Shown here piece by piece: positions 45,766 through 56,963 of a stretch of 64,000 nucleotides of DNA (positions are counted from its first letter, which is position 1; every line of letters begins with the position of its first letter). The notes under the pieces are model-generated. The model saw nothing but the letters and a program-made list of their open reading frames with translations, was not told the origin of the DNA and did not search any database. This DNA is from Ectobius pallidus. Taxonomy: Eukaryota; Arthropoda; Insecta; Blattodea; Ectobiidae. The position numbers and the translations under genes were made by a program. The stretch spans positions 169,142,559 to 169,206,558 of the forward strand of contig CAXKWD010000002.1 of assembly GCA_964059195.1 (NCBI GenBank), read 5' to 3'.

Positions 45766-45796
<31 letters not shown>

Positions 45797-46242
45797 GGAA
45801 GAAGAAGAAGAAGAATCCTCTTCGGGATTAGGTTGAAAATTTCATATGTATGCGTGCCTTGACATTAAAAACAAATGAATCGACCAGCGTGAGCTACAAC
45901 ATTCAAGCGATCGCGAAAGTTTCATTTCCAAGGTTTGACAAAAATAGCCAAAGCCAGCTGTAATTGATTTGACATTGAAATATATTACGCTTCGGAAACG
46001 CAAAAAATGCACGTTTTCTGCCCGTTTTCCACTCATTTTTGGCATTTAGAATCAGAATTTTTCAAAATCCTTTCTTAGTGAGCATCTACATTAGGAAACG
46101 AAGGCACTGTCAAAATTCCAAGTCTCTACCTGTTATAGTTTAGGCTGTACGTTGATTCCTGTCATTCAGTCAGTCAGTCATTCATTCAGTCAGTCATTCA
46201 TTCAGTCAGTCAGGACAAAGCCTTTTATATATATAGAGATTT
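45521..46242 (+). repeat. Retroelement-derived repeat with CCCGCGGCTTCGCCCGCG start and CAGT-rich end
   Basis: Begins ACTAGCATGTGCCCGCGGCT, a motif I recall as widespread in insect genomes at retroelement-derived repeats. Holds (AAT)n at 45769-45795 and a GAA run after it, then ends with CATTCAGTCAGT units at 46161-46212 and TATATATAGAGA. No intact frame. Confidence 0.55.
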
Positions 46243-46410
46243 ATTTCTTTGAGGGCATAAGGTGAAAAAAGACGTATATTTATTACATTAATACTTCATG
46301 AGTTTATGAAATTTCATAGTAGATCATTAGAGAATATCTCCAAATACTGTAACATGGCTCGTGCCATAAGTGCCTAATCCACATTTATTAGATTTTAAGG
46401 ATTTTATATA

Positions 46411-46983
46411 CCGTATTTATCCACGTAATAAATACTCTTTTTTCCCCAGATTTTTATAATAAAAAGCAAGCATGCATCCTTTATGCAAGTTGCGCCAGCT
46501 GGTGATTGATAGCATATGTATCAATATAGCAGCTGCGACTAATTTACATATTGATTGTATGGCAATCAACAGTTAGTAGCAGCATAAACTGACGAGAAAC
46601 ACTTATGTGTTCTTTTATGAATTTGATAACTTTCTGCCTATATCTCTCTGTATAACTTGAATATTTTGGTCGGTTCTTATCCATTGTCCAAACACAAGTT
46701 TATCAACACAACTGTCTAAAGCAAAAGTCCTAAGAATATGCGATATTAATCGACAAAAATTGAGTATATATTCGCATTAATAAGAACAAATCACAATTAC
46801 TGTTTCCATGCTTTGTTGTTTAAACATTTAAATTTAAATATAAGCAGGCAATCCCATCTTACGACTTGAAATATTATTAAAAGAATTTATGTGAAAAATG
46901 AGATGAAACTATTACATTGGGAACTTTTATTTTTTTCTTTAATGTGAAAAGTTTGGATGCATCCATTATGTGAGCAAATACGG
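46411..46983. mobile_element. TA-flanked element with CCGTATTT ends
   Basis: 573 bp, ends CCGTATTTATCCACGTAATA and CATTATGTGAGCAAATACGG, TA on both sides. Subterminal GCATGCATCC repeats pair. Same end type as 26141-26677 but a different interior. Confidence 0.75.
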
Positions 46984-47159
46984 TATTTATATTCAAAGAT
47001 GAAAAATTACAAAGAATAACTTCTACAACTCAATGAATACACTTTATTGTGTTGCAAAGTACATAATTATTTCGCTTAAAGTATGGCCTTATAATGAACA
47101 AATTATAATTGATCTACATCAGCAGGTTTTACAAGTTGTGGGTTAGACACCTACAGCTC

Positions 47160-47340
47160 TGAGCCACTGCATAACTGGATCTGTATCTTCTAAAATGGGC
47201 CAAGAAAGTAACCAAAGGGTGGAAAGGTGAAGTCAGACTGAAAAATTCAATGCCATAGCCGGGATCTGAACCAGGATCTTCCGGCTTTCCATGCCGCTGC
47301 TCTTACGATACAACATTAAATCATCCCACTGACTCACATA
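47160..47340 (-). repeat. tRNA-derived SINE
   Basis: The minus strand reads TAAGAGCAGCGGCATGG, then ATCCTGGTTCAGATCCCGG (B box), then GCATTGAATTTTTCAGTCTG. Same family as the pair at 56380-56630. Confidence 0.7.
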
Positions 47341-47930
47341 TCCTATCCGGGTTCAAAATTTGTTTAGTAAACCTGTAATATCATCGGGGAAATGTAAGCA
47401 TAAATTGCTTAATACATATGAGAGAGTTAAAACTACCGAAAGCGTTAAAAATGGTGCCACTGTTGCATGCACATGTGCAGAATATGGAATCAGAAAAAAC
47501 AGTTCCTGGTATAAAAAAAGAAAAAAGGTGAACTCTAATCGTTTGCAATTAAATGTGATGACGTAATGACCCTCTATGGCTAATATTTTCATACCACCCT
47601 TCTTAGAATTTATTTAACGGGTCCCTACTGGTTGTAAATTTCTGACCTATGTATTATACTATGTACTATAGAATTGGGTGTGTTGATGAAAAGTGAAGGT
47701 ACTGTTGAAAAATGTTAGAGAAACAAATTTCAAGATTTGCTTTGAAAATGATCATTTTGTTGATTAGAGCTTAGGAAGAAACATCAAGCAGCCTTCTTTT
47801 ACAATGCTGTAACTCTGTTTTAACTTTTATTCTCAACTTTTTATCAGATTCATTGGGGAGGAAAGTTGTTCATCAGATAAGTACCTACACTGGACTCTCT
47901 GGGAATAGCAACTCAAAATCAGGGACATCT
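47341..47930. other. Intronic stretch, nothing recognised
   Basis: Frames 47353-47592 and 47360-47566 overlap on opposite strands and show no domain. Confidence 0.3.
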
Positions 47931-47939
47931 GGTCAGCCT

Positions 47940-48550
47940 AAACCAGTGGAAGTCAACTTCGTCTTGTGATGACGTTTATGGAGCAAGTGCACGCGAATAC
48001 CTTGTGTGTGACATCAGCAGGAGCGCACGGTAGTAGGAGTATTTAGAGTACGCTAGAGTTAGGTACTAGAGGACCGATTCACTTTAGCTCTGTGGGTAGA
48101 ACAATTTCTGGTTGAAAATACGAATCATTTTTCAAAGTTGACGCAAGTACGCGATCCTGATCAAGCAGCTCTGCGGAATATGTGTTAGTTCTGCAAAACC
48201 TTCTTCTTCAGTTCGAACTGAGGTTTCAGGATGTGGAAAACCTTTCTCCAAAGTTTAAACTTTTTTTATTACCCAATATTCAGTTAATGTCAAAGACATT
48301 CCTTGCCGGTATCAGTTGTAACTGCTGAATTTACAATGCGACGATCTGTTAAAGGACAAATACGAATGTAAAGTGGACTTGGGTGACTTTTACAGAAATT
48401 TCTCTGAAACCAGATTCCCAATACTTTATGCACTTGCTGCTCATATCAAGAAGCACATTGTCAGATCACAACCTAACATGTAGTCTTCGATTAAATATTG
48501 CTCAAATATTGCATCCCAACATTGATAAACTTATTAAAGAAAATAAGAGA
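47940..48550 (+). pseudogene. hAT transposase relic (GTF2IRD2/ZBED-like C-terminal region)
   Basis: Near 48330-48475 the plus strand encodes LLNLQCDDLLKDKYECKVDL, DFYRNFSETRFPILYALAAH and IKKHI, then LRLNIAQILHPNIDKLIKEN. This is the C-terminal block of hAT transposases of the type that gave rise to GTF2IRD2. Upstream sequence to 47940 holds broken fragments. No element ends identified. Confidence 0.7.
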
Positions 48551-48784
48551 TAGGAAAGTCAGAAAATTGTTACTGTAATTTTGTATCATCTAAGTTGCAG
48601 ACGAGCTTCTTTGGTAATTAATTCAGTTAGTTTTATATTATTTTTATTGCAGTGAATTATGTTAATTCAAATGAAAGTGGTGTTTATTTTTATCAAAGAA
48701 CATAGATTTTGTTGAAAGACAATTGTTCTCACAGTATTGAAAAATAGAATTATTTATAATATGTTCAACTACTGTAGTAGTAGT

Positions 48785-49530
48785 AGTAAGTATTCTGCCT
48801 TCCGGCAGGTTTTCAAACTTGGTACGCGAATTTTGTTTTCCAAAACTGTCTATCCTCTGCTTCCTCCTTCAGCATCCAATATTTCCGCTTTTCCCTTAAA
48901 TCGTCCAACAGCTGAATTCTTCTTCTTCCAAGTCTAGTTGTACCCTCCAATCTTCCTTCTACGACATCATGTAATAAGCAGTTCCTTCTGAGAATGTGCC
49001 CAACTCAGTTTGCTTTCCTCTGACGAATTGTGTGTATGATTGACTTCTTCTCACCCACTCTACTCAGAACCTCTTCGTTTGTCACCATGTCCATCCACTT
49101 TATATTTTCTATCTGTCTCCAGCACCACATTTCAAAACTTTCTAAATATTTCTTCTCTAATTTCCTCAAAGTCCATGTCTCTGATCCATACAAAGCAATA
49201 CTCCAAATATAACACTTTACCAGGTTTTTACGTAGCTCTAGGTTCAGACTACTAGTTAGCAGAGTTCTCTTCTTCATAAATGCTTTCTTGGCCATGGCAA
49301 TTCTTGATCTTATCTCCTTGGTGCAATAGGCATCTTTCGTCAGTACACTTCCTAAGTATTTGAACTGGTTCACGTTCTCTAATTCTTGATTTCCCATGAT
49401 AATTTGAAGCGGCTCTTCTCTCTTCGATATCCTCATCACCTTCGATTTACCTATGTTGATTTCCATTCCATACTTTCTTCCTGTTTCCACCAGCCTGTCA
49501 ATCATTCCTTGCAATATTTCTTGTACCGTA
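48785..49530 (-). pseudogene. LINE ORF2 C-terminal fragment with (TAC)n-like tail
   Basis: The minus strand from 49520: ILQGMIDRLVETGRKYGMEI, NQFKYLGSVLTKDAYCTKEI, LVKCYIWSIALYGSETWTLR, KLEKKYLESFEMWCWRQIEN, then a broken end KYWMLKEEAEDR near 48875. This is the thumb and C-terminus of a LINE family typical of cockroaches. It ends beside a GTAGTAGTAGTAG run at 48775-48787, likely its microsatellite tail. The RT catalytic core is missing (5' truncation). 49005-49571 is open. Confidence 0.85.
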
Positions 49531-49571
49531 ATTAATCGATAAACTATCAAGAAAATCAATTCTTGTTTCAT

Positions 49572-50320
49572 TAACTCGGGAACACGTATAATATAAGTTC
49601 TAACCCCTTAAATTTCCGCTGCCCGCAATACTAATACCCCTTTCTTCCCCCCTGTTCACTGGTGCCACCATTTCACATACTCCTCGCACAGGTATAACGC
49701 GAGAAGTCAGAGCAGAAAGCAGTGACGTCACAGAGCAACCTTCTGTCCTCGCCTGGCCTAAACTATAACCATTCTGATTTCCAAACTAAAACCACCTTTT
49801 GACAATCTGAAGTCCACACAAGGTATCGATATATTGATTTTAATCTAAAATATACATCAATTTTAATTGAAATATTGAAACATACTTTGTCTGCAATATT
49901 TGATTCAAGTTTTGAGTGAGTAGTTTCTTGAGTCTTTCTTTCCTGATACCAGAATTATGGTATATCCCAGTACAATGTGCTGCTTAAATGAAGAGAAAAT
50001 GTAATAGTTATTCATGATGAAAGACTTAACAGACAAGCATCAAGTTAACAAAACAACGCAGCAAATTTTGTTATTTTGTTTTGGTCGAACATTTTATAAT
50101 GATATTTTATGTTACTTTGAATCATGAATTTTAAAAGGAAAGTAATTTCAGTTCACTTATGCTTGAACAGTAATCAAAAAACTTTTTAGTAATTTTGTAT
50201 TGGTGGAATTCAGTCTCATTTGGTTGGAAAAATTTGTTTTAAAACAAACCAATGGTTGAAACAATTGCCAAAATAGTTAATTAAGGTATTTTGATTTATA
50301 AATAATTATAATTATAATTA
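49572..50320. other. Intronic stretch, nothing recognised
   Basis: No gene or element recognised. 49690-49745 is slightly more GC-rich. Confidence 0.3.
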
Positions 50321-50328
50321 TAAGTACA

Positions 50329-50567
50329 CGAAAATAATAGTAGTAGAAATAATAGTATTTGTAGTAGTTCAAATGAAGGAAATGGATTAATTTGTACGAA
50401 AGGGAAGAGAATAACAGTGACATCTGAGGATACGAAAATAATAGTAATAAATAATAATAATAATAATAATAATAGTATTTGTAGTAGTTCAAATGAAGGA
50501 AATGGATTAATTTGTACGAAAGGGAAGAGAATAACAGTGACATCTGAGGATATCCTCTATAATTTCT
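50329..50567 (+). repeat. Two-copy tandem repeat (104-120 bp unit)
   Basis: CGAAAATAATAGTA through CATCTGAGGATA occurs twice, the second copy beginning near 50433. Common parts are identical by eye; the copies differ only in the AAT-rich part. Identity points to a recent duplication. Confidence 0.9.
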
Positions 50568-50816
50568 ATAATGTGCTAGCACCTTATTCATTACCTTAAC
50601 AGGCTCAGACCGTAAAATGGACTTTTACATAGACGGAAACAGTTCTGTCAAATAATGTTTACGATCCAAAATAACATAAAAGTAATTTTAAACTGATGGT
50701 AGTTAAATATGTGGGACCAACTGATGAAAAATAAAGCAACTGCTTGCAATTCAACAACGATGACTCCACATTTCCAACACTTTAAAACTCAGCTATAGAT
50801 TACATTTTCTACAAAA

Positions 50817-51125
50817 ATGAACTCATTTGATTCTGAAAAATATGGCTTCCCTTTGATTCCAGTATTACCAAACATATCAGTGATGGTATTTGCTGATGAT
50901 ATTGTTGTAATAGTAAAAAATGCAGAATTAGCCAGTAAACGTATGACGACCATGGATAGATTCAATCAAATTTGTCTATTAAATTACGTAAATCCAAGAG
51001 TCTTTCTATCATAGATGGGAACCTCTCGATAAGACTGTTTGCGCTGAATGATGTACATATGATTTCATCTCTACACCTGATGAAACCATCAAATAGCTAC
51101 GAGTTTCAATCAATGACTAAATCAA
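50817..51125 (+). pseudogene. LINE RT fragment around FADD
   Basis: Encodes NISVMVFADDIVVIVKNAEL then RMTTMDRFNQICLLNYVNP and, after a frameshift, RKSKSLSIIDGNLSIRLFAL. FADD followed by a KSKSL segment fits the RT palm of a LINE; clade not assigned. The SINE at 51157 is inserted behind it. Confidence 0.5.
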
Positions 51126-51156
51126 ATTTGATTGTAGAAAGCATAAAGAATGTTTG

Positions 51157-51538
51157 TTGGCCGTGGTGGTCTAGAGGTAGCGTGCCCGCCTCTAGATCCG
51201 CAGGGCGCGGGATCAAACCTCGCCGCGGACGATGGATTTTTCAGGACGTAAAAATCCTGGGCACGGAGTCCTCCGGGAGGGACTTTAAGCTGGGGGTCCC
51301 GTGTCGTAGATTTACGGCACGTAAAAGAACTCCAAGCCTAAATTAGAGCCTCTGGACAAAATTTCTCGGCCCTTTCATGTCCAAGAAATACTTAGTTTCC
51401 AGAGGGGGGTTGCGAGGTGATGGGCTTACCACCTGTCCCTCTACCCTTTCTCGGAAAATAAGCATATCAAAATTCGTATAGGTAATGAAACCTCCATTGG
51501 AGGCCCCTTCGCCCCACCTGGGGATCATAGGGTACCAG
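51157..51538 (+). mobile_element. tRNA-derived SINE with 14-bp duplication
   Basis: ATAAAGAATGTTTG flanks both sides (51143-51156, 51539-51552). The head reads CGTGGTGGTCTAGAGGTAGC then GGGCGCGGGATCAAACCTC, A and B boxes of a tRNA-like promoter. The body is GC-rich beside its AT-rich surroundings. No poly(A); ends CATAGGGTACCAG. Complete and datable. Confidence 0.9.
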
Positions 51539-51789
51539 ATAAAGAATGTTTGAAAAAGAAAGTAGATCTCTTGGCATCAAGCTCTCTTCTATGACTTTAA
51601 CAAAAAAAACTGCGCTTTAAGTTTGTTCATTTGTTCTGGACTGATTTACTCATTTTATATGATGCGATCTGATATGAAAGTATGACATTATCTAAATACC
51701 TTAATGAAGTTATTCGCTAATTAAAAGCACACTTAAAGAAATATTACAACTTCGTCTGACATACCTGATGGTATGCTCTATTCTGCAAC

Positions 51790-52070
51790 AAAATACAAAG
51801 GACTTGGACAGGCCATGAAGTCTCAGAGGGTTCCAGGAGGTTGAGGCTCCCAGATTTTAGACATTCAGCACGAGAAGGTGGTAAAGTTGTCAGCCTTACG
51901 TACCGGCCGCCTTTACCCCCAGGATTGCTCCTGGTACTCATTTCTGTTAGAGGCTGAGTCGACCCCAGGGCCATAGTGCCACCAGAAGGATTAGGCCATT
52001 TGAAAAACTCCAACTTTCTCACCGGGGATCGAACCTGCAACCTTCCGGTTAGTAGCGCAGCGGGAATAAA
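51790..52070 (-). repeat. SINE, partial, minus strand
   Basis: The minus strand holds GGAAGGTTGCAGGTTCGATC and CCCGGTGAGAAAG, a B box. The upstream tRNA-like half is short. The body reaches near 51790. Confidence 0.6.
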
Positions 52071-52470
52071 TAGGGAGTAAGAAAAAATACAAATAGTGCA
52101 ATAATCTCAACGTTTATAAAATGAGGAGTAGCACTATCATTCCGACTCCTTCAATTAAAGGAATTTGATTTTTTAAAACTACTTTTCAGGCCTATTTCAT
52201 CCAAAAAGTACACTTAGGCAGATTGCTTCAATGTGAAGTTAATTTAAGTTTTCCTTGTATTAGGGTGATAAAATGCAGGTGTGGCTTAAATTCAGAGGCA
52301 ACTTATATTCTGGTAAATACAGTATAGCTATACACTGCAAACATTAATGGCCTAGACTTTGTTAGGCAATGTGATAGCTCTTAGCCATTTATTACAGGTA
52401 AATGAAAGTGGGAGTGAATTTAACCTAACCAATCTGCATAATAAACAGAATGAAGGATAGTTGAACTGAC

Positions 52471-52635
52471 CTTTTTCTTCAGCTGGCTGTTGCTGATGTT
52501 GAGAAGAGCGACGTGTGGAATGTCTAGCTACAGGTTTGGGAGTTGCCTGTTGCAAAGGCTGTTTTTCCCCACCTGTCTCTTCCTCCTCACTCGAATCTTC
52601 TCTTTCTGTGTCTGATTCAAAACCATCTTCTACCT
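52471..52635 (-). CDS. Br140: Br140/BRPF exon, acidic linker
   Basis: 165-nt exon, phase 1 in and phase 1 out. Acceptor TTCTTTTGCAG is strong; donor is AAAG|GTCAGT. The product starts EVEDGFESDTEREDSSEEEE and continues into a Gln/Arg-rich tail with two HSTRRSS/QHQQQ-like stretches. It is low-complexity, acidic then basic, with no catalytic residues, as expected for the disordered linker of BRPF proteins. The join to the previous exon rebuilds a Glu codon (G|AG). It is an exon because phase, splice sites and composition all agree. Confidence 0.75.
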
Positions 52636-52659
52636 CTGCAAAAGAATTTTTCTTCATGA

Positions 52660-53420
52660 TACTGTTTTATCAAGGTTAATTTGTATTGATAATTGAAATC
52701 ATTATTTGTATTGATAATTGAAAACTATTGTATTTGAAAATTTAAATTTAAAGGCCGTATTCATAGACTTTATTGGTATTAGTTGGCCATGATGTAAATG
52801 CATGCAGTAGGAAGAGCAACTAAACAGTTACAGCACAAGTGGGCAGGGCCTCGGAAGTGCAGTCCCGTAAAGAAAACATCCGTAGTTCTGAGTTGCATTT
52901 ATAAATGTACAACACAGTTCTTCTTTGATGAAAGTGCTCTTTTGTGATGAGATAACATCGATAGTGAGAATCACAGCACTCGTTGGGATAATAATAATTG
53001 AGAATTTCCGAAAACTAATCTGGAGACAGCAGGTTAGTAGTTTTCATTGTGCAACTGTACATTCCCCTTTCAGATACCTAGCCCTCCTCCAAGAGCACTC
53101 ATACAGTATGAACAAACTTGCAACTTCTAGCAAAATATCAACATGCTAGCATTTTCTGTTTTCACAAAACCTGGATTTATACAGTCCCAGTATTGATGGT
53201 GATATAAAGGCCCTCTCCGATTAAAAATCATGGCTTTGGTTCTTTATTTAGTGTTGTAGATGTATACAAGATGTACAACATAAAAAACCATACTGTCCTA
53301 TGACTTATAGTTCGTTATTTATTTAACAATGAAACATTCTACATATTATTGCATTATGTCTCAGGGTTCCAGCTCATGCCAGCTGCAAGTGTAAGCATGC
53401 TGCTTTGCTGCATGTGGAGA
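52660..53420. other. Intronic stretch, nothing recognised
   Basis: No gene, element end or RNA-like structure seen. Confidence 0.3.
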
Positions 53421-53423
53421 ATA

Positions 53424-54101
53424 CCGTATATACTCGAATACTACCCGCATATTTTTTCCAAAAATCGCGAGTGAAAAACTGGGGTGCGGGTATTATTTGA
53501 TTACTGGTCTCCTCTCATCTGAATTTCGACAATTTGAACCATATCGGCTCAATATAGCACGATGCTTTGTAGTAGTATCACAGTATAGTATAACAATAGC
53601 GAAGCTGTAATTAAAGGAAAATGAGACAAAGAAAGTGCTTTCTAATGCACATGGTCCGCCATGAATGGCTGTGAAACAAAGCTTTACGTGTAGAGACGCC
53701 AAGCAAGTAACATTACAGTATAAGCAGAAGCACTAATTCGGGAAAAGTTCGGTGAATTTCCACACGACTTTGACCTTGAGTCGGACCAGTCGGACATACG
53801 TCATCATGTGTGATTCCTGCCGATCAGCTGGAGAGTGTTGTTGTTGTTGAAAGAGATGCAGCGTGTATAAGATGGCGAGATTTCCAGCTGGCTGTAACCA
53901 TGTTATTTTTAAAATTACATTTTAGCCTACCATATTTAATTCTTTTATGATATGTAATGTTAATTATAAGTGTTTAATCAAGAATAAACCTGGCAAAATA
54001 ATTTTATATAGAGGCCTATAGATTTTTTTTTTTCAAATTTCCCTTAAAAAAATTTGGGTGCGGGTATTATTCGGAGGTGGGTAGTATTCGAGTATATATG
54101 G
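53424..54101. mobile_element. TA-flanked element with CCGTATATACTCGAATAC ends
   Basis: 678 bp, ends CCGTATATACTCGAATACTA and GTATTCGAGTATATATGG, TA on both sides. GTGCGGGTATTATT appears near both ends. The interior shares the GGTC.GCCATGA..GG.TG..AACAAAG region and the AAGTTCGGT..ATTTCC region with 26390-26510, so both derive from one ancestor with different ends. Confidence 0.75.
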
Positions 54102-54109
54102 TATTTAAC

Positions 54110-55140
54110 ACATAAAATGTCTCGAATTAAACCTTATCAGTTCGATCCCCCAGAAAAGAAACACTGAAAGCACTGAATCTGAGCTCTCCACAGAAAATAG
54201 CATTCAAGAGTTGGAATAGTGTAACTGTGGGGAATGTCAGAGTGCTACTGCTGCCATTAACATGTTCTTATAAACAATATTAGAGGAAGTGACAATTTTT
54301 TGAAAGTGTAGTATTAAATGTAAATACACTCAATGCGGGAAATTTTTGGGAACATTTAGTGGTGGCAATATTCAGATTTAAAAATGTCTAAAAGCAAGAA
54401 AAGCACCTTTAGGATTATTACTTTTTTCCAAGCCTTCCTCCTGAAAAAAAGAAAACTTATCTAGGATGTAGTTTGTTTAATGTTAATATAAAAAGTAATA
54501 ATTTTTATTTAATTCCCCATGCCACCTAACATCTACATAAATACAAGCTGTTCTCAAATTAGGTCATTATAAATCAATTTTACTTAAGCACTTACCAATA
54601 TCAGGCTAGAGAATGTGACATTCTGTATTTGAGTAGCAAAAAATGGAATGATTGATATGGAAATTTAGAGGGTGGAGCATTGAAATTATTTCTTTCCTAG
54701 GGTGTAAAAATATGTAGAGTAGGCCCTGAGCAAACTGAAACTTTCGATACGCTGGATATAGACAATTCATGGGAAGCACTGGGAAAAGAAATGGGTGAGG
54801 GAAAGGGACGGTGTATACATATTTTTTCAAACTGCTGAGAGAAGAGTGATTAAATTCTCTGACTGGAAAATAAAAACAAGCTTTACAGTAGGAAATACTG
54901 TCCAGAGCTGAAGTTAGAAACTTTTTCTAGGAGAAACCACAAATTTATATGCAAATATTTAATTATTTGTTCTTTTCAATTTATGAAAACAAAGATTATA
55001 GTCAAATTACCTTTTTAAATGAATCTCTTAGAAATTTTATTACATTAACAACCAATGCAACAAACTTCCTCATGTGCACTATGCATTGAATCTACGGTAA
55101 CCGTGCAGGCAAGCCAAATGTCGCTACAAGAACAGCAGAT
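54110..55140. other. Intronic stretch, nothing recognised
   Basis: AT-rich, no domain-bearing frame seen. Confidence 0.3.
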
Positions 55141-55559
55141 AACGACCCTAAGAATGGTTCTTTATTAAAAAAGGGTTGCCAAAATATACACCCATTTCAA
55201 ATGTATTTTTTCCTCCCTGCGTTTATGCTGGAGCTATGAAGAGTAGATTTTTACTTCCCCGGAATGCTGTTTGGTCCAACTTCAGCACTGATATGTCTAA
55301 AAATAGTAGGCTTACTCATTGAACACCTATTCTTCATAGTTCCTCATTATCAGTCATTCCCATAAAACATCCCCACAGTACTTTCAACCACAAAATCACT
55401 TTCTAATTATTCTGCTTTATCACCTGAAACTCTATCGCTATCCGATATGAAGGACTCATCCATATTTTCATTTAATTCATTTTCACACTCATTTGTTATG
55501 TCTCTGTAACCTTCACAACCCATTTCACATTTTATATTCCAATTTCTGGGAATTTAAAC

Positions 55560-55954
55560 ATGACTTTAGTTTTCCATGTTCTCATTTTCTTCTGATTCCT
55601 CCACTACTTCCCTAATAACTTTTTCCTCAGGTAAACACTCTCTTTCATTTCTCCAATTTCGGTAAGCCTTCTTTTTCCTGCAGACGTAATGAGGGCACTG
55701 CTTATTTTTCATTAGTCTTGGTGATTTAGTCTCCATTAAGGAGGCTTTAAAATTGAGGACAATTCATAATCCTTGTCTGAAAAGTGAAAAGAAGAAGAAG
55801 AAGGAGGAAGGAACAAAATCTTTCAGCTTGATTCTCTGTAGCCATGCTTTATATTCAGGATATTTCTTCTTATCTGGGGAACGATAAAAAAACAAGTTTT
55901 TTCCTTCCTCTGTTTGGTATGATTACTGCATCCAAAAACACAACAGACCACCAT
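55560..55954 (-). pseudogene. THAP-domain relic
   Basis: The minus strand from 55954 begins MVVCCVFGCSNHTKQRKEKT then CFF; in the next frame it continues YRSPDKKKYPEYKAWLQRIK. C-x(4)-C near the start and a W in the AWLQRI helix are the opening of a THAP zinc finger, found in P-element-type and Kolobok-type transposases and in some host genes. One frameshift. A later Cys/His (KNKQCPHYVCRKKKAYRNW) and an acidic tail follow. Ends of a parent element not found. Confidence 0.55.
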
Positions 55955-56059
55955 TTTGAAAACAATTGTATAAAAAATTAATCAGACACGAAACAAACCA
56001 GTAGCAATGTTACAACAGTGTGCTGACATGAGCAGCTAGTTTGAGGGACCACATGACGT

Positions 56060-56370
56060 CACGTTCCTGGCAGCAGAAATATTTGAACAAGAATTTCATG
56101 AGAATGGAATAAGCTACAATTGTCGGATTCCTTTTGCAGTTATTCAGAGGACAAGAACTTTCTCATTAAATTAACATGATTTCTAATCAGATAATCAGAC
56201 AGTGATATTCATTTGAAAACTGGCCGTCATTATGTTAAATAAACATCTTACAGAATATATTTTTAGGTGCAATACAAGCCAGAGGCAGGCTGTGGAACAC
56301 ATGGTCAGGGATCTTCAATCATCAATGAACTTAAATGGAATGATAAGTTTCTTTCACACTGGCCATTAGT
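56060..56370. other. Intronic stretch, nothing recognised
   Basis: No feature seen. Confidence 0.3.
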
Positions 56371-56379
56371 AGGCTAAGG

Positions 56380-56630
56380 TGAAAAGGTAGAGTCAGATTG
56401 AAAAATTCAATGCCATAGCCAGGATTTGAACAAGGATCTGCAGCTCTCTGTACCGCTGCTCTTACCAATTGAGCTACCATGGCAATGTGTCAGTTGGAGA
56501 ATTTGATGTTGTACCAGCATGTTGCCATGATAGCTCAACTGGTAAGAGCAGCAGCGTGGACAGCCGAACATCCTGGTTCAAATCCTGGCTATAGCAATGA
56601 ATTTTTCAGTCTGACTCTACTTTCCAATGA
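56380..56630. repeat. Head-to-head pair of tRNA-derived SINEs
   Basis: Minus copy 56487-56380 and plus copy 56522-56630 face away from a 35-bp spacer. The plus copy reads GATAGCTCAACTGGTAAGAG (A box) then ATCCTGGTTCAAATCCTGG (B box), then GAATTTTTCAGTCTGACTC. The acceptor stem pairs poorly, so a working tRNA is unlikely. Confidence 0.75.
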
Positions 56631-56963
56631 AGTTAAATGGTCTTTATGGTGGCACTATGGTCCCAGGTGCACGTATTTCTAATATAAAGTAAACCAGCTA
56701 TGATTCCCTTTAGTAAAGATGAGAAATATACCATCTTTTACATAGCCTTAGAGTCTAAAAATTGTGAGCCCAATTCTAGAAATGTGAGGACCTACAAAGA
56801 TAATGTAGAAAGTACTTTATTCTTACAAGTCAATCTGAATTTTGAGCGACCCTACTTAATCACTGTTAGTTTACTGGCAACAAATTTACTGATTAGGATC
56901 CTAAATATGAAATTTTTTCATCCTCATACTTGTCAATCCCATTATCACTACCAAGGACCTTAA

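Noticed and set aside
46161..46212. CRISPR-like array of CATTCAGTCAGT units
   Set aside because: A simple tandem repeat without spacers at the end of an insect retroelement-derived repeat.
50277..50591. 104-codon minus-strand frame with Tyr runs
   Set aside because: The Tyr runs are the AAT repeats read in reverse and the internal duplication is a DNA tandem repeat. No evidence of a protein.
56522..56600. A working tRNA gene
   Set aside because: A and B boxes are present, but the acceptor stem pairs poorly, a SINE body follows, and two further copies exist in the window.
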